DNA of 5,678 nt from Balneolales bacterium (lineage in GTDB: Bacteria; Bacteroidota; Rhodothermia; Balneolales; Natronogracilivirgulaceae): positions 1 to 5,678 of the forward strand of contig SKNL01000100.1 of assembly GCA_007120555.1 (NCBI GenBank). Direction: 5' to 3'. This document shows positions 4,571 through 5,678 of this stretch, one piece after another (within the stretch, counting starts at the first letter, position 1; every line of letters starts with the position of its first letter). The notes beneath the pieces were generated by a model that did no database searches, was not told where the DNA came from, and saw only the letters and a list, made by a program, of their open reading frames with translations. The position numbers were made by a program, and so were the translations under genes.

Positions 4571-5628
4571 TCCCGGCCCCGGTCGGAGCCCCGGCCCTCC
4601 CTGTTTTCCAGTCCGGGCGGGGTGAATCCCGGCGGACCTCCGCCGACGTTGCCCTGGAACAGGTTTTCCAGGATGTGGGCAGCTGGTATGTTATCACGCA
4701 ACTGATGATCCAGGCCGCGTGCTACGCGATCCGCCGGAAGCTGGCTGTGGAACTGCGCCGAGCGGAACGCGTCCGGCAGCTGCTGGATCTCACCGGGAGT
4801 GAATCCGGCATCCAGCGCCCTGACCAGTAACCGGATGCTTGTTGCCGGGTTTTCCTGCGTGGTTGGCATTTCGGGGAGCGCCCTCAGCCCTGCGGCTACG
4901 GAGGCGATGGCATTACGTTCAACGACATTTGGTGTGAGCGACTGGTCGAGGTACTCCCGGACGGTCTGCTCATCCATGTTTTGCTGGAATCCATAGGAGG
5001 CATGTTCAACAAACGTATTGCGGAATTCGCGCATCATGACACCGGTTTCGCGGCCGCCCCTGACGGCTGCCACCATGGAACCTACTTCATTTCGGGCCAT
5101 CCAGGGATCAATGATACCGGCCGAGCGCGTGATGCCACCGGCGATGTTTTCGGTCACCATACGGATATTCCCGGCGGGGATCCGCTTGGCCATGCCTTCA
5201 AGGGTTTTTTGCAGCACGGACTGGTAGGGCAGGTCGTTTTCTGCCAGGGTGATAGCCGGGCCGATCATGCCCTGCAGCTGGTCGGGGGATACGCCGCGCT
5301 GCTGCGCCCGGAGAATCAGACTCTCAAGGCGTTCCGCATCAATGCCCACGGCCGTTGCCTGCTCCTGAAGAGCGCGGTAGTCCGCGACCTCATGCTGGGC
5401 GAGGGCAGGATTGAAAAGGGACGCGGAAAGAACGGCCACCAGAAGCAGGGCCAGAACATTCCATTTCCTGAAGGACGGGATAACGTTGGCGTCCCGGTAA
5501 GGCTTCGCCGGGAGACATGCCAGCCGGCACTCTCCGGTGCTTCCCGTCTTGTTGTAAGGAACAAAATACATTTTGTATTCCGTCTCGTTTATATTTGATA
5601 TGGTGTTAACCATTATATTATTCCCCAT
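4534..5628 (-). CDS. secreted hypothetical protein, paralogue of the 1671-2585 product (A1)
   Basis: This is a predicted exported, mostly helical protein of unknown function, homologous along its whole mature length to the A2 product. The hydrophobic core LALLLVAVLSASLF with a likely cleavage after ALA marks a Sec signal peptide. Conserved blocks follow: AERLESL, AENDLPY, IIDPWMAR, ALPEMPTTQENP, SIRLLVRALDAGFT, RSAQFHSQLP, NIPAAHILENL, GNVGGGPPGF, then a Gly/Pro/Arg-rich tail. The start is uncertain. ATG 5628 (12 nt after GGAAGGA) and TTG 5634 (6 nt after it) both leave about 55 residues before the hydrophobic core. ATG 5571 leaves about 37 and follows CGGA by 7 nt. No start gives a normal short n-region, and the AT-rich 5580-5634 looks more like leader than coding sequence. 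The gene lies upstream of promoter P2. No named family is recognised. Confidence 0.8.
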   Translation of the reverse strand: MGNNIMVNTISNINETEYKMYFVPYNKTGSTGECRLACLPAKPYRDANVIPSFRKWNVLALLLVAVLSASLFNPALAQHEVADYRALQEQATAVGIDAERLESLILRAQQRGVSPDQLQGMIGPAITLAENDLPYQSVLQKTLEGMAKRIPAGNIRMVTENIAGGITRSAGIIDPWMARNEVGSMVAAVRGGRETGVMMREFRNTFVEHASYGFQQNMDEQTVREYLDQSLTPNVVERNAIASVAAGLRALPEMPTTQENPATSIRLLVRALDAGFTPGEIQQLPDAFRSAQFHSQLPADRVARGLDHQLRDNIPAAHILENLFQGNVGGGPPGFTPPGLENREGRGSDRGRDRRPVTPPPFQD

Positions 5629-5678
5629 GATCAATGATTATCCTTCCGTTCCTGCCACCGAAACCATCGCTCACGGTA

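Noticed and set aside
5565..5579. AATACA-TTT-TGTATT palindrome over the ATG at 5571
   Set aside because: AT-only, short stem with a three-base loop; likely chance in an AT-rich leader, so not called as an operator.
4981..5598. 205-codon plus-strand frame and other plus-strand frames opposite A1
   Set aside because: The A1 strand shows homology with A2, a signal peptide and conserved blocks; the plus-strand frames have none.

Overview
The window looks like a chromosomal stretch from a member of the wider Bacteroidota/FCB group, most likely a Balneolota/Rhodothermota-type bacterium. The evidence is a type IX secretion (T9SS) type A C-terminal sorting domain with the YPNPFNP motif, two DUF4382 lipoproteins, and start codons mostly lacking a good Shine-Dalgarno sequence. 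The lineage is an inference; no ribosomal or housekeeping gene is present to fix it. All credible genes lie on the minus strand. There is no tRNA, rRNA, transposase, integrase or CRISPR array.

Read in the direction of transcription (high to low coordinates), the layout is: (1) A1, a secreted helical protein of a family I do not recognise (4534-5628); (2) a gene-free stretch holding degenerate ~43-bp repeats and an ECF-sigma-type promoter (4185-4214); (3) a 118-aa ORF that is essentially a bare T9SS sorting domain (3729-4085), followed after 11 nt by B2, a DUF4382 lipoprotein with an Asn/Asp/Gly tail (2845-3717), closed by a Rho-independent terminator (2724-2759); (4) a leader carrying a perfect 51-bp tandem duplication (2614-2715), then A2, a paralogue of A1 (1671-2585); (5) a second, nearly identical ECF-type promoter (1564-1593), a 52-aa single-membrane-segment ORF (1336-1494), a leader with a strong hairpin and direct repeats, and B1, a second DUF4382 lipoprotein (318-1148), closed by a strong terminator (167-234).

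The central observation is an alternating duplication, A1 - promoter - small ORF - B2 - A2 - promoter - small ORF - B1. An unknown secreted protein is twice followed by an ECF-type promoter, a short ORF and a DUF4382 lipoprotein. The two promoters match at 25 of 30 positions (TGTAACC, 15 nt, CGTCATAC), whereas the intervening small ORFs are unrelated. I infer a duplicated envelope module under a shared alternative sigma factor, with the middle gene replaced or decayed. The function of neither the A family nor DUF4382 is established, so no pathway is proposed.
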